Below, piece by piece: positions 46,572 through 57,449 of a stretch of 64,000 bases of DNA (positions are counted from its first letter, which is position 1; each line of letters begins with the position of its first letter). Where the stretch lies: contig JANAVB010044018.1 in NCBI GenBank assembly GCA_029216955.1, forward strand, positions 473,172 through 537,171, given 5' to 3'. A model generated the notes under the pieces. The model had not been told where the DNA came from, searched no databases, and was given only the letters and a program-made list of their open reading frames with translations. Source of the DNA: Iris pallida. Taxonomy: Eukaryota > Streptophyta > Magnoliopsida > Asparagales > Iridaceae. The translations under genes were made by a program, and so were the position numbers.

Positions 46572-49500
46572 AGGGGACCAACACCCCGAGGGCATGGTCA
46601 GGCTATGGTGATGACCGCAGAGGAAGGATTGGCACCAGGAGAGGTAGTGGCAGGTACTATTCTCGTCAACTCATTTCCAGCTTCAGCTTTATTTGATTCT
46701 GGTGCGTCATACTCTTTTATGTCTGCACGATTCGCGACACGGATAGGATTGGAGCCCAAGTCATTATCAGTAAGGCTCAATATACTTACTGGTAACGAAC
46801 TTATGGGAGTCGATATGGTATTTTCCTCGTGTCGGATCGTAGTTAGCGGTAGAGAATTTCCCGCTAGATTGATAGAATTCCCGATGGCCGATTATGATGT
46901 GGTCTTAGGGATGGATTGGTTGAGGAACCAGTATGCTAGAATAGACTGCCATATTGGTAGGGTTGTTTTTAGCATTCCAGGAGAGCCAAAGTTTTCATTT
47001 TCCAGAGGTGCAGTTGAGCCTTCTCCTCCAGTGTTGCGGATGGCAGTAGCAGCCGTACAGTTGCCCCAGATAGTCGAAGAGTTCCCAGATGTTTTCCCGG
47101 AAGAGCTTCCAGGTATGTCGCCAGAGCGGGAGATCGAGTTCACCATAGACTTGATTCCCGGAACAGCCCCAGTGTCAGAGAGAGTCTACAGAATGGCGCC
47201 GTCAGAATTGGAAATCTTGTACAAGATGATTGAAGAACTTCGAGCCAAGGGATTCATTCGTGCTAGTGGATCGCCTTAGAGAGCCCCGATGCTTCTTGTG
47301 AAAAAGAAGGATGGTACGTCCAGGTTATGTGTTGATTATCGTACCTTGAATTCAGTGACAATCAAGAACAGATATCCTCTCCCGAGGATAGATGACTTGT
47401 TTGATCAACTCAAAGGGGCATCAGTATTCTCGAAGATTGACTTGCGCTCAGGATATCACCAGATCAGAGTCGGAGAGCAGGACATCCTGAAGACAGCTTT
47501 TAGATCAAGATATGGGCATTAGGAGTTCCTTGTTATGCCTTTTGGAGCGACCAATACGCCGGCAGTATTCATGGACCTCATGAATCGCATCTTCATGCCC
47601 TACTTGGATCAGTTTGTGATTGTATTCTTGGACGATATCCTGGTCTACAACAAGAGTGAAGCGGAGCATGAGCAGCATCTCCGTGTGGTTCTTCAGATTC
47701 TTAGGGAGCACCAGTTATATGCCTAGTTCAGTAAATACGAGTTCTGGCTCGATCGCATTTCGTACTTGGGTCATATCATCACTAGAGGAGGAGTAGAAGT
47801 GGATCCCCAGAAGATTATGGCTATTGAGTCATGGCCGGTGCCCATCACAGTTGCAGAAGTTCGCAGTTTTCTTGGATTGGCCGGCTACTACCGGCGGTTC
47901 GTTTCATATTTTGCTTGGATTACAGCGCCATTGACCCAGTTGACCCGCAAGGATGTGCAGTTTGTTTGGACAACAGAGTGCCAGGATTCTTTTGAGAAGT
48001 TGAAACGAAGCTTGATGTCGACTCCCATTCTTGCGCTTTCAGATGGAACCGGAGGATTCTCAGTGTATTGTGATGCTTCAGGCAGAGGCTTAGGGTGTGT
48101 TCTGATGCAGCATGGGAAGGTAATAGCTTATGCTTCACGATAACTTCGTGATCATGAGAAAAATTATCCAACCTATGACTTGGAGCTGGCGGCAGTAGTG
48201 TTTGCACTTAAGTTGTGGAGGCACTACTTATACGGAGATAGGGTGGAGATTTTCACCGACCACAAGAGCCTGAAGTATGTTTTCATCTAGAAGGATCTTA
48301 ACATGCGTCAGAGGAGGTGGCTGGAGCTTCTTGTGGATTATGACGTCAACTTGCAGTATCATCCTTGGAAGGCCAACGTCGTTGCAGATGCATTGAGCAG
48401 GAGAGCCAGAGTTTATTTCCTAACAGCACAACCGAACTGTTAGCAGATCTTCAGAAGATGGGTATTGAAGTTGTTCTCCCTTCCAGTGTGGCATTGATGG
48501 CCAGTATACAAGTTCAGTCCACTATAGTCGAGAGGATTCGGATGGCGCAGTCAACAGATTCCAAGCTTTAGCGGCTCAGAGCAGAGTGTGAGGCAGGACG
48601 AAGACCAGAGTTATGCATTCATGAGGATGGTACACTTCGACATGGTAATCGTCTTTGTGTCCCCAGTGGAGATATCAGACAGAAGATCATATCAGGAGCA
48701 CACAGTTCTCAGTATTCCATCCATCCTGGCCGTACGAAGATGTACCGCGATATCCGTCAGCACTTCTTGTGGAATGGCATGAAGCGGAAGATAGCTCGGT
48801 TTGTCTGTCGGTGTTTGGTTTGCCAACAAGTTAAGGCCAAACATCAGAGACCGGCTGGACTTCTTCAGCCCTTGCCCATTCCAGAGTGGAAGTGGGAGCA
48901 TGTGACCATGGATTTTGTGACCGGATTGCCTAGATCCCCAGCTGGTCGGGATGCTATTTGGGTTATAGTTGACAGGCTTACGAAGGTGGCTCACTTTCAC
49001 TCATTCAGAGTTGGTCAATCGACAGCTCAGTTAGCAGAGATGTACCTCAGGCAGATTGTCAGGTTGTACGGTATTCCAGTCAGTATCACCTCGGACCGAG
49101 ATTCAAGATTTACGTCGCACTTTTGGCGTAGCGTGCAAGAGAGTTTGGGGACTCATCTCCAGTTTAGTTCAGCCTATCACCCGCAGACAGATGGCCAGTC
49201 GGAGCGCACGATCCAGACTCTTGAAGACATATTGCGGTCCTGTACACTTGACTTTGGTGGTTCATGGGAAGATCACTTGCACCTGGTGGAATTCTAGTAC
49301 AACAACAGTTTTCAGGCCAGTATCCAGATGGCACCGTTCGAGGCACTGTGTGGCAGGAAGTGCAGATCCCCGTTAGTCTGGGATAATGTTGGAGAGAGAT
49401 AGATGCTCGGTCCAGAAATGATTGCCCAGACAGTTGAAGTGGTCAGAAGGGTCAGAGATTATCTTCGAATTGCCCAAGATCGCCAGCGTCATTGGGCCGA

Positions 49501-49951
49501 TTCTCATCGACGCCCTCTCGAGTTTTCGGTCGACGATCATGTATTTCTGTGGATTTTGCCTAATCGTGGCGTCATTCGTTTCGGCATCCGGGGAAAGCTT
49601 AGTCCTAGGTATATAGGACCGTTCGACATTCTGGAGCGAGTAGGAGATGTATCCTATCGTCTCGCTCTTTCGCCGTCACTAAGCGAGGTACATGACGTAT
49701 TCCATGCATCACAATTACGACGGTATATCCCAAACCCGAGCCACGTCCTGGATCATTCGGAATTGGTTGTCGGTACCAACCTTTCGTATGAGGAGCGGCC
49801 CGTGTCTATATTGGACCGGAGAGAGAAGATCCTCAAGAATAAGACTATCAAGTTAGTCCAAGTTGCTTGGGGTCATCACTCTTTGGGTGAGTCAACGTGG
49901 AAGCGTGAGGATGATATCCGATCGCGATATCCCGATTTGTTTGACTCGTGA
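46572..49951 (+). pseudogene. pol: element 4 pol: protease to chromodomain, broken
   Basis: The protease has [11 protein letters not shown] and LGMDWLRNQYARIDC. RT has [30 protein letters not shown] and catalytic FLDD (47625-47636). RNase H has [14 protein letters not shown] and VADALSRR. Integrase has SSQYSIHPG, CRCLVCQQ, MDFVTGLP, SDRDSRF and ERTIQTLED. The chromodomain (about 49860-49951) has VAWGHHSLGESTWKRED. Stops lie at 47277, 47520, 47724, 48141, 48288, 48569, 49295 and 49400. A frameshift lies near 48430. Several are TGG-to-TAG, CAA-to-TAA or CAG-to-TAG when compared with element 2. The polyprotein would mature Gag, copy the RNA and integrate the DNA; this copy cannot. Confidence 0.92.
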
Positions 49952-50103
49952 GGTATAATGTCCTTATTATGCCTCATGCCTTCGATTCCTTGCTTGCATG
50001 ATTGATTGCTTGATTGATTGTCTAGTATAGCTTGCCGGTGATTAGTGTAGCTTGTTCTTGTCTCTCTAGCCTCTTAATTAAATTCCGAGTACGGAATTCT
50101 TTT

Positions 50104-50116
50104 AAGGTGGGTAGAG
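50104..50116 (+). other. element 4 polypurine tract
   Basis: AAGGTGGGTAGAG immediately before the 3' LTR, identical to that of element 2. A degenerate CCGAGTACGGAATT box lies just upstream. Confidence 0.75.
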
Positions 50117-50117
50117 T

Positions 50118-52850
50118 TGTAATGCCTGTTGTTCGTATTACGTATTTGGAATACGTATACGTATTTTATCTTGTATTTTCATATCTCTTTGGGTTGGTTT
50201 GGCTTGGTTATTCTTGGTTTGGGTTGGCTTGGTTCGGTTTGGGATTGCTATTGGTTCATTATGAACCAAAGGGTGAACCCCCTACCTACCACCACCACTA
50301 CCATTTATTAACCCCACTTCCTTCTCTCTCTTCATTACTCTCCTTCTTTCTTCCATTAATTCTTCACCTACCAGAGAGAGGGAGAGAGAGGTCTAGGCAA
50401 GTGCAACTTGCTTCATGAAGGAACTCCAATTTTATTGCTTCATTCTCTTCCGTACATCATTCTAACTTACTTTAGAACTTGGCATTTTTACTTTCCATAG
50501 CTAAATTCTTGTAGATCTATATTTACCTTATTTTTGGAATTCTTGGGTTTTGATCTACTTAATCTTATTATTCTCAAGTTTTGATGGTTCCATGTTGTAG
50601 AGAATTTTGTTCTACCCCATTTTGATATATGGAAGTTTGGATTTGGGCTCCGGATGATAGAGTTATGCAACTTGGAAGCCATGGCTTATGGTGTACTTCT
50701 TCTCTGAAATTTGGAGAAGAAGCACAGTCCCGAGCCGCATGGTAGCACTTGACTGCATGAACATTCATGCGGCAAGTCAGTTCCAACCGCATGCACTATT
50801 GCCTTAACTTGACCGCATGACAAGTTCATGCGGCGAGTATTCCTTCTAGCCGCATGAAGTCCTTCTTACTTAACCGCATGACTGAGCCTTTCCATTAGCC
50901 GCATGAACTCAACACCCTGAGCCGCATGAACTCAACACTCGTGAGCCGTATAGACCGCAGTCTCCCAGCCGCATGGGTTTGCTTTCCTTGACCGTATAGT
51001 CATTGCTCCCCGCAGCCGCATGGGTTGCTCCTTCCCGGCCGCATGTACTTGATTGGTCAGCCAGCCGCATGAACCCATCCCCCGCCAGCCGTATGAGTTC
51101 CCTATCCTCCTGACTGCATATGTCTTGCCCTTCTCAGCCGCATGACTGAGTAGATCTCCGAGCCGTGTATGACTGACACCCCTTTGACCGCATAAGCCTT
51201 TCCCTTTTTAGCCGCATGCGCCGGACCCTATTCAGCAGCCGCATGGGCTGTTCTCTTCCAGCCGCATGAGATCATTCCTGGCCGCATATGCCTTAGCCGC
51301 ATGGCTCTCCTATTGCCCTGTGTATTAATATTTTATTAGATATTTTACGTCCATGATAATTGAGCCTGACATGACAGTGACCCGTAGTGGTGCACCCTGG
51401 CATGACTAACCTGACATGACCTAATAGTAGCCCGTCGCGGCGCACTCCTGACCAGTAAACTGGACATGTTAAACCTGGCATGATTTTCTTGATAAGCTGT
51501 TGCGACGGCTATCTGACTTGACATGACCTGTATAATTAATCTGGACACCGTGGGCGATTGTGCTTGTACAAATAATCCAGTCCTGTCTTGTATCATGTCT
51601 AGGAGGGGACTTCTGAGTACCACGGTCAGGAGTACCTACTGAAATGGACTAAGGCTAAATAACTAGATTGATACATTAGTCATAAAGAGATCTTCCAGCT
51701 ACAGGCAATCCCGTTACCTGGGCACGCCTTGAGATCTGTAGCCTGCCGTCGAGTAGGGCACATTTCCAGCACACTGTCATGTGTTGCACCCTTCAAGCTA
51801 CCTAAGGGTACATGCGTTTCCTGGATGATGTACCCACCTGAATTCAACCCTAATCTTTCAACCCGGGTAACCTGGATAGTCTGCAGGGCTTGTGGTTGTG
51901 GAATAATCTCACTGCATCTTGTTAGTAATTAGGCTTGTGACAACCCTAGTTAGTTAAAGTATCAAGCCGTAATTCTTGCTTGGCCGTAAAATGATTGGAT
52001 GGAGTCTAACCAGTCTAGTCTTGCCCTGATCCTGATTACTGCATGACCAGAATGCTTGTATCTATTTTACCGATAAATGGTACGAATTCCAAGTTCTGTT
52101 CAGACGAAGGATTACAACCCCGGTCCTTGTTTGGTTTACGGGTTGTAACCTGGTTATCTGAATAGCTCCATGGTTATCTCGTCGTATATCATCCTGATGT
52201 ATTTTCTTTATTTCTAATTATTACTTATTTATACTCTTGTGCTGATTGCTGGTTTTAGTTCCTAAGTGAAGCCTCCTTTGTGGCACTTGCTCTTTCTGGG
52301 GTCTGACCCAGTTGGTTTTGTGTGGCCAGATTTCGGAGCAGCTCCAGAGGATCTATCGACCTTCCAGCCAGATGGTGGCCACTAGACGGAACCCTGGCAA
52401 CGAGTGGGTTTATTTTTGATCTCCTACTTTATTGTAAAAATATTATTTTGAGGCGTTTAGCCGGCGAGCACCTGTTTAGCTCGATAGCACTTTACTTATT
52501 GTCTGCCTACGGGCTGTAACATGATTAACAGATCCTAGGGTTGATCATGTATGACTAAACTCTTGCTAGTCCTGACATTTTGTAACGACTAGCTTCATGA
52601 TCAACTGAATATGTAATGTTTGGGACGCCTTACTATTGTATATTTAATGATCATACATCTTGTGACTTTTACTTACTTGCTTGTGATTGAGACAATAGGC
52701 TCGTTCATGACCTTAAGAGACTGCTGGCTTGTAGATAAACCCTCATGTATCTAGACAGCCGTGACTGTATAGCGAGATGGATCCCATTTCATATACGTAG
52801 CTGGCTATGTCTGCCCCCGCTCTCCAGTATTCTGGTTCTGGGGCGTGATA
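50118..52850 (+). repeat. element 4 3' LTR (2,733 bp)
   Basis: A direct repeat of 42362-45103. The end reads GGGGCGTGATA, so the canonical CA has mutated to TA. It carries its own CCGCATG array and stem-loop module. TSD GGCTT follows. Confidence 0.93.
50733..51304 (+). repeat. CCGCATG-type interspersed array (3' LTR)
   Basis: Same motif and near-identical order as 42977-43546, with scattered CCGCAT-to-CCGTAT or CTGCAT changes. Unlike the element-2 arrays, no large reordering is evident between the two LTRs. Confidence 0.85.
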
Positions 52851-52855
52851 GGCTT

Positions 52856-53040
52856 CTGACGTGAGGGCGCAAAATTGATTGGACAGTGAAAGGTTAGGTG
52901 GATAATAGGGGATCACTGCTTTTTCTGCAAATTGCCTCTGCTGGATTTGCCTTCGCCGGAGTTGAAACTGGTGTGGGAGTTCGGAAGAGAAAGCAGAGGT
53001 GATTGGGCAAGTTTTTGACGCTGGTTCTCTTTAGGATGGG
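52856..53040 (-). pseudogene. LINE ORF1 fragment between elements 4 and 5
   Basis: This 185-bp remnant is isolated between the 3' LTR of element 4 and the end of element 5. On the minus strand it reads a basic, serine-rich stretch (HPKENQRQKLAQSP) consistent with the ORF1 region after the zinc knuckle, then a stop. Its edges are the TSDs GGCTT (52851-52855) and ATGGG (53036-53040). Alone it would be unrecognisable; its position between matched TSDs assigns it to the LINE. Confidence 0.65.
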
Positions 53041-55932
53041 TGTCACGCCCCAGAACCAGAATACTGGAGAGCGGGGGCAGACATATCCAGCTACGTATAT
53101 GAAATGGAATCCATCTCGCTATACGGTCACGGCTGTCTAGATACATGAGGGTTCACTACAAGCCAACAGTCACCAATGGTCGTGAGCAAGCCTAGTGTCT
53201 CAATTACAAATAAGTAGGTAAAAGTCACAAGATGTATATTCATTAAATATACAATAATAAGGCGTCCCAAATATTACATATTCAGCTGATCATGAAGCTA
53301 GTCATTACAAAATGTTAGGACTAGCAAGAGTTTAGTCATACATGATCAACCCTAGGATCTGTCAATCATGTTACAGCCCGTAGGCAGAAAGTAAGTAAGT
53401 GCAATCGAGCTAAACAGGTGCTCGTCGGCTAAACGCCTCAAAAGAATATTTTTACAATAAAGTGGGAGATCAAAAATAAACCCACTCGTTGCCCTGGTTA
53501 CGTCTAGTGGCCACCATCGGGCTGAAAAATCGGTAGATCCTCTGGAGTTGCTCCGGTATCTGGCCATACAAAACCAGCTGGGTCAGATCCCAAAAAGAGC
53601 AGGTGCCACAAAGGAGGCTTCACTTGAGAACTAAAACTAGCAAATTAGCACAAGAATATAATTACATAATAAAAGACAGTAATTAAGGCTTGATACTGAA
53701 AGAATAACAACAGTCATAATGGAGTACGAGGGAACCATTCAAGAACCGGTTTGTAACCCTTCACCTGAATAGAACTTCGTCTCCAATCTTGTGGGTAAGG
53801 TAAAACGTATCAAGCATGACAGGTGATATACGATGAGATAACCATGGGACTATTCAGATAACCAGGTTACAACCCGTAAACCAAACAAGGACCGGGGTTG
53901 TAACACTTCGTCTGAACAGAACTTGGTTTCTCCTACCGTTTATCGGCAAGATAATATAAGAAATCAGGACATGTAACAATCTTGTACAGGATCAAGACAA
54001 GACTAGACTGATTATTCCCCATTCAATAATCACGGCCAAGCAATAAGTACGGCTTGATACTTTAACTAGCTAGGGTTATCACAGGCCTAGTTACTAGAAA
54101 GATGCAGTGAGATTATTCCACAGCCACAAGCCCTGCAAACCATCTAGGTTACCCAGGTCAAAAATTAGGGGTTGAATTCAGGTGGGTACATCGTCCAGGA
54201 AACGCATGTACCCTTAAGTAGCTTGAAGGGTGCAACACATGACAGTGTGCTGGAAATGTGCCCTACTCGACGGCAGGCTACAGATCCCAAGCGCGCCCAG
54301 GTAATGGGATTGCCTGTAGCTGGGAGATCTCTTTATGACTAATATATTAATCTAATTATTAGCCTTAGTCCATTTCAATAGGTACTCCTAACCGTGGTAC
54401 TCAGGAGTCCCATCCTAGACATGATGCAAGACTGGACTGGATTATTTGTACAAGCACAATCGTCCATGGTGTCCAGGTTACTTATACAGGTCATGTCATG
54501 TCAGGTAGCCGTCGCAACAGCTTATCAAGATATATCAGGTCAGGTTTACTGGTTAGAAGTGCGCCACGACGGGCCACTATCAGGTCATGTTACTTGTCAA
54601 AAGTGCACCACTACGGGTCACTATCGTGTTCAGGGTACATGTACAGGGCATCATAGTGCAAGCATTCAATCTGGAGACCCAAGTTGTGCTGAGGTTACAG
54701 GACATGAATTATCAGTAAAGATCAAATAATAATAATAACTTAATCATAGAATACAAGTCTATGGAAAAGCCATGCGGCTCAGGCATATGCGGCCAAGGAA
54801 GGAATCCATGCGGGAGCAGCTCATGCGGCTGAGGGCGGGAACAGTCCATGCGGCTAGGAATAGAAGGAGGCACATGCGACTCAGTTAGAAATAGATGCCA
54901 TGCGGCTCGCGGGGGAGGGGGTTCTCATGCGGTTAGAACAGACCCGGGTTCATGCGGCCCAAGGGTTCGGGTTCAATGTGGAGCAGGCGCGCGGCTCATG
55001 CGGCTAGAAGGAAGCCCGAGACGCATGCGAATCAGGGTCCTGGATTCCATGCGGCCAGGAATGGCTCGGCCTCATGCGCCGGGCGGAGAAGTAGGTATAT
55101 GCGGCTGGCTGAAAAGTAGGTCCATGCGGCTGGCTGGGTTCTGCCCTTATGCGGTTCGAAGAATTCGTATTCATACGGCTGAATATGGCGGGCACACATG
55201 CGGCTGCATAGGCAAGGGGGCGCATGCGGCTAGGTGGTTCAGGATCTCATACGGCTCAATTATGCATGCAGCTGGGAGAACACTTGCCGCATGAAATGTT
55301 TATGCGGTCAAGTCAAGTACTGTTCTTCTTCTCCAAATTTTCGAGAAGAAGAACTCCACGAACCCATGCTTCCAAGCTCCATTGAACCTTCATCTAGAGT
55401 CCAAATCCGAACTTCCATAGGTCAAAATAGGGCAGAACAAAATTCTCTACAACATGGAACCATCAAAACTGAGAAATAACAAGATTATATAGATAAAAAC
55501 CCAAAAAATTCGAAAATAAGATAAACTTAGATCCACAAGAATCTGGCCATGAAAAGTAAAAATGCCAAGTACTAAAGTATGTTAGAATGCTACAATGAAG
55601 AGAATGGAATAATAAAATTAGAGTTCCTCCATGAAGCAAGTTGCACTTGCCTAGACCTCTCTCTCTCTCTGTGGTAGGTGAAGAAGTTATGGTGGAGTAG
55701 AAGAAGAGTAATGAGGAGAGAGAAAGGAGAATGGGTAATAAATACTAATGGTGGTGGCAGGTAGGTAGGGGTTCACCTTTGGTTCATGATGTACCAAAGC
55801 AAAACCAAGCCAAGCCGAACCAACCCAAGAATAAACCAAGCCATGAAGAAAACTAAGCAAGGAATCATGCAAAACAAGATAAAATACGTACACGTATTCC
55901 AAAAATACGTAATACGAACCACATGCATTACA
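53041..55932 (-). repeat. element 5 3' LTR (left copy, 2,892 bp)
   Basis: On the minus strand it starts TGTAATGCATG and ends GGGGCGTGACA. It carries a CATGCGGCT array (about 54771-55315), two GGTTACAACCC-type modules (about 53750, 53860-53910) and the palindrome around TTGGTTCATGATG (about 55779). Confidence 0.92.
54771..55315 (-). repeat. ATGCGGCT (CCGCAT) array in element 5 left LTR
   Basis: More than 15 ATGCGG hexamers at roughly 20-35-bp spacing. On the minus strand this is the CCGCAT motif of element 4, but the spacers are different and cannot be aligned one to one with element 4. Confidence 0.8.
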
Positions 55933-55952
55933 ACTCTATCCATCTTAAAAGA
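55933..55952 (-). other. element 5 polypurine tract
   Basis: The minus strand reads AAGATGGATAGAGT directly before the LTR, with CCGAGGACGAAATTC just upstream. This better-preserved chromovirus box confirms the orientation. Confidence 0.75.
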
Positions 55953-56143
55953 ATTTCGTCCTCGGAATTTAATCAAGTGGCTAGAGATGCAAGGACAAGC
56001 TATACTAAGCAATCAATCATGCAATCATGTATGTAAGCAAGGAAATCGAAGGCACGAGAAAGAGGAAAGTTATTCTGCTAGAAACCTATCTGCCGGTTCT
56101 GAATCTGAGCTTGGACCAGGGCATACTGCTGGGGTCTCTGTTA

Positions 56144-57249
56144 CTAGAATACTTGGGTTTGAGGCGGCAATGGCCTCGGAGGCTGATACTGCTGTACTGG
56201 TGCTGGTGCTGGTCCCCTTACCAAGGGACTAGTCTGGGCCGATGACGAACTGGCCCTATTCGGACAGGACCCTATCTTGTGGTCCGGTGCTCCATAAGCC
56301 AAGCACAATCCTTGTGCTCTGCGATACTCCGAAACAACGTGCCCTGGCTTTCCACAATGAGTGCAGCCCATTGCGGAAGACTGCTTCTGCTTTTGTTGCT
56401 GAGGGAACGTGACTGACGTCACTGAGGCCGCCTGCCTCGAAGTTCCAATTGTCAAAGCCCTGATTGCCTGGGCTGGTGCTGTCGACTGGGTCATCTGACC
56501 GTGGGATCTCTTCCGACCTCCGGTCCTGTCCACGATCCTGTAGGAGGTATACTCGTGCCTCCTGGCTGCCCTCAATACCGCATCGAAAGTCTGATGCTCA
56601 AACTGCTCCACTGCCAGTAGAATCTCGAGATAGAGCCCCTGCTGGAACTGCTGGGCTCTATCAAACTCAGTTGCCACCAAAGTGGGAGCAAACCGACTGA
56701 GCCTAGAAAACTCGGTCGTATACCATCGACCGTCCGGCCCATCTGCTTCAAATTGGTGAACCTCGTCTGTAGATCGTACCGAGCTACAGCATCGAAGTAC
56801 TTGGTCTGGAATCTCTCTCTAAATACTGCCCATGAAATAGGGGCCACTAATCCCACGGCCTGCGCTGCCCACCAGCTGCGGGCAAGATCTAATAACTGCA
56901 GGCGCACTACGGCCACCTTCTCGTCTTCCGGAGTCCTGGCTGCTTCTAAAATCACTTCGGTATCCTGAAGCCATGCGTCAGCAGCGATAGCATCTTCACT
57001 GCCATCGAAGAATGGAGGGTTCAAGCGCTTGAAACTGTTCGCTGCACTGTTCCTATGACGACCGCCTCTATTCAGAGCATCTTCCACTGTCTAGTGCAAG
57101 GCATCTCCTCTACGATCCTGGGAAGCTAACAAGGTCCTGATGAGACCCACCAAAGTGCCATTATCAGGTTCTGTAGGCTGGACGGGCTAAACTGGTGGCT
57201 CAGGATCCCCGGGAGATGCTTCGTCTTGCTGATCGGCAGGTCCATGAAC
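56144..57249 (-). pseudogene. gag: element 5 gag, the only coding region; broken
   Basis: The minus strand has SGIVHGPADQ near 57240 and then a TAG at the end of PEPPV. Another TAG at 57091-57093 replaces the CAA of element 2. The capsid core follows (LNPPFFDGSEDAIAADAWLQ, LLDLARSWWAAQAVG). A one-base deletion at about 56722 shifts the frame after GRTVDG; the reading continues at 56680 with VATEFDRAQQF and FEHQTFDAVLRAARRHEY. Both knuckles are damaged: CTHCGKPGHVVSEY has lost its last cysteine, and CLAYGAPDHKIGSC has lost the second. The Q-rich tail ends at 56144. No pol remnant follows before the polypurine tract. Confidence 0.88.
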
Positions 57250-57423
57250 AATGCCGCTGAAGAAGACGACATAGGAAACAATAAAAAGGTCCAGGACAGA
57301 TCAACGATACAAGCATATGATCAGGACAAGAATCCAGGGATTCAGAAGATACGAGCAGAGATCAAGGACGAATACTGATTGAGACATCTATTCGGTAAAC
57401 CCTCACATATCTTGATTTACAAG

Positions 57424-57440
57424 ACTTGCATGGGCCACCA
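57424..57440 (-). other. element 5 primer-binding site, tRNA-Ile-like
   Basis: The minus strand reads TGGTGGCCCATGCAAGT, starting nine bases from the LTR. It has one mismatch to the site of elements 2 and 4 (CAGG to CAAG). Confidence 0.72.
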
Positions 57441-57449
57441 CTTAAACCA

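Larger units (their letters stand above)
42362..52850 (+). mobile_element. element 4: full-length chromovirus LTR retrotransposon
   Basis: A 10,489-bp element with LTRs 42362-45103 and 50118-52850 and a perfect TSD GGCTT (42357-42361, 52851-52855). It was inserted in LINE ORF1. Gag and pol are in one frame for most of their length, and the order ends with a chromodomain. I count 23 differences over the last 770 bp of the LTRs (about 3%). At least ten stops and one frameshift inactivate it. Confidence 0.94.
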
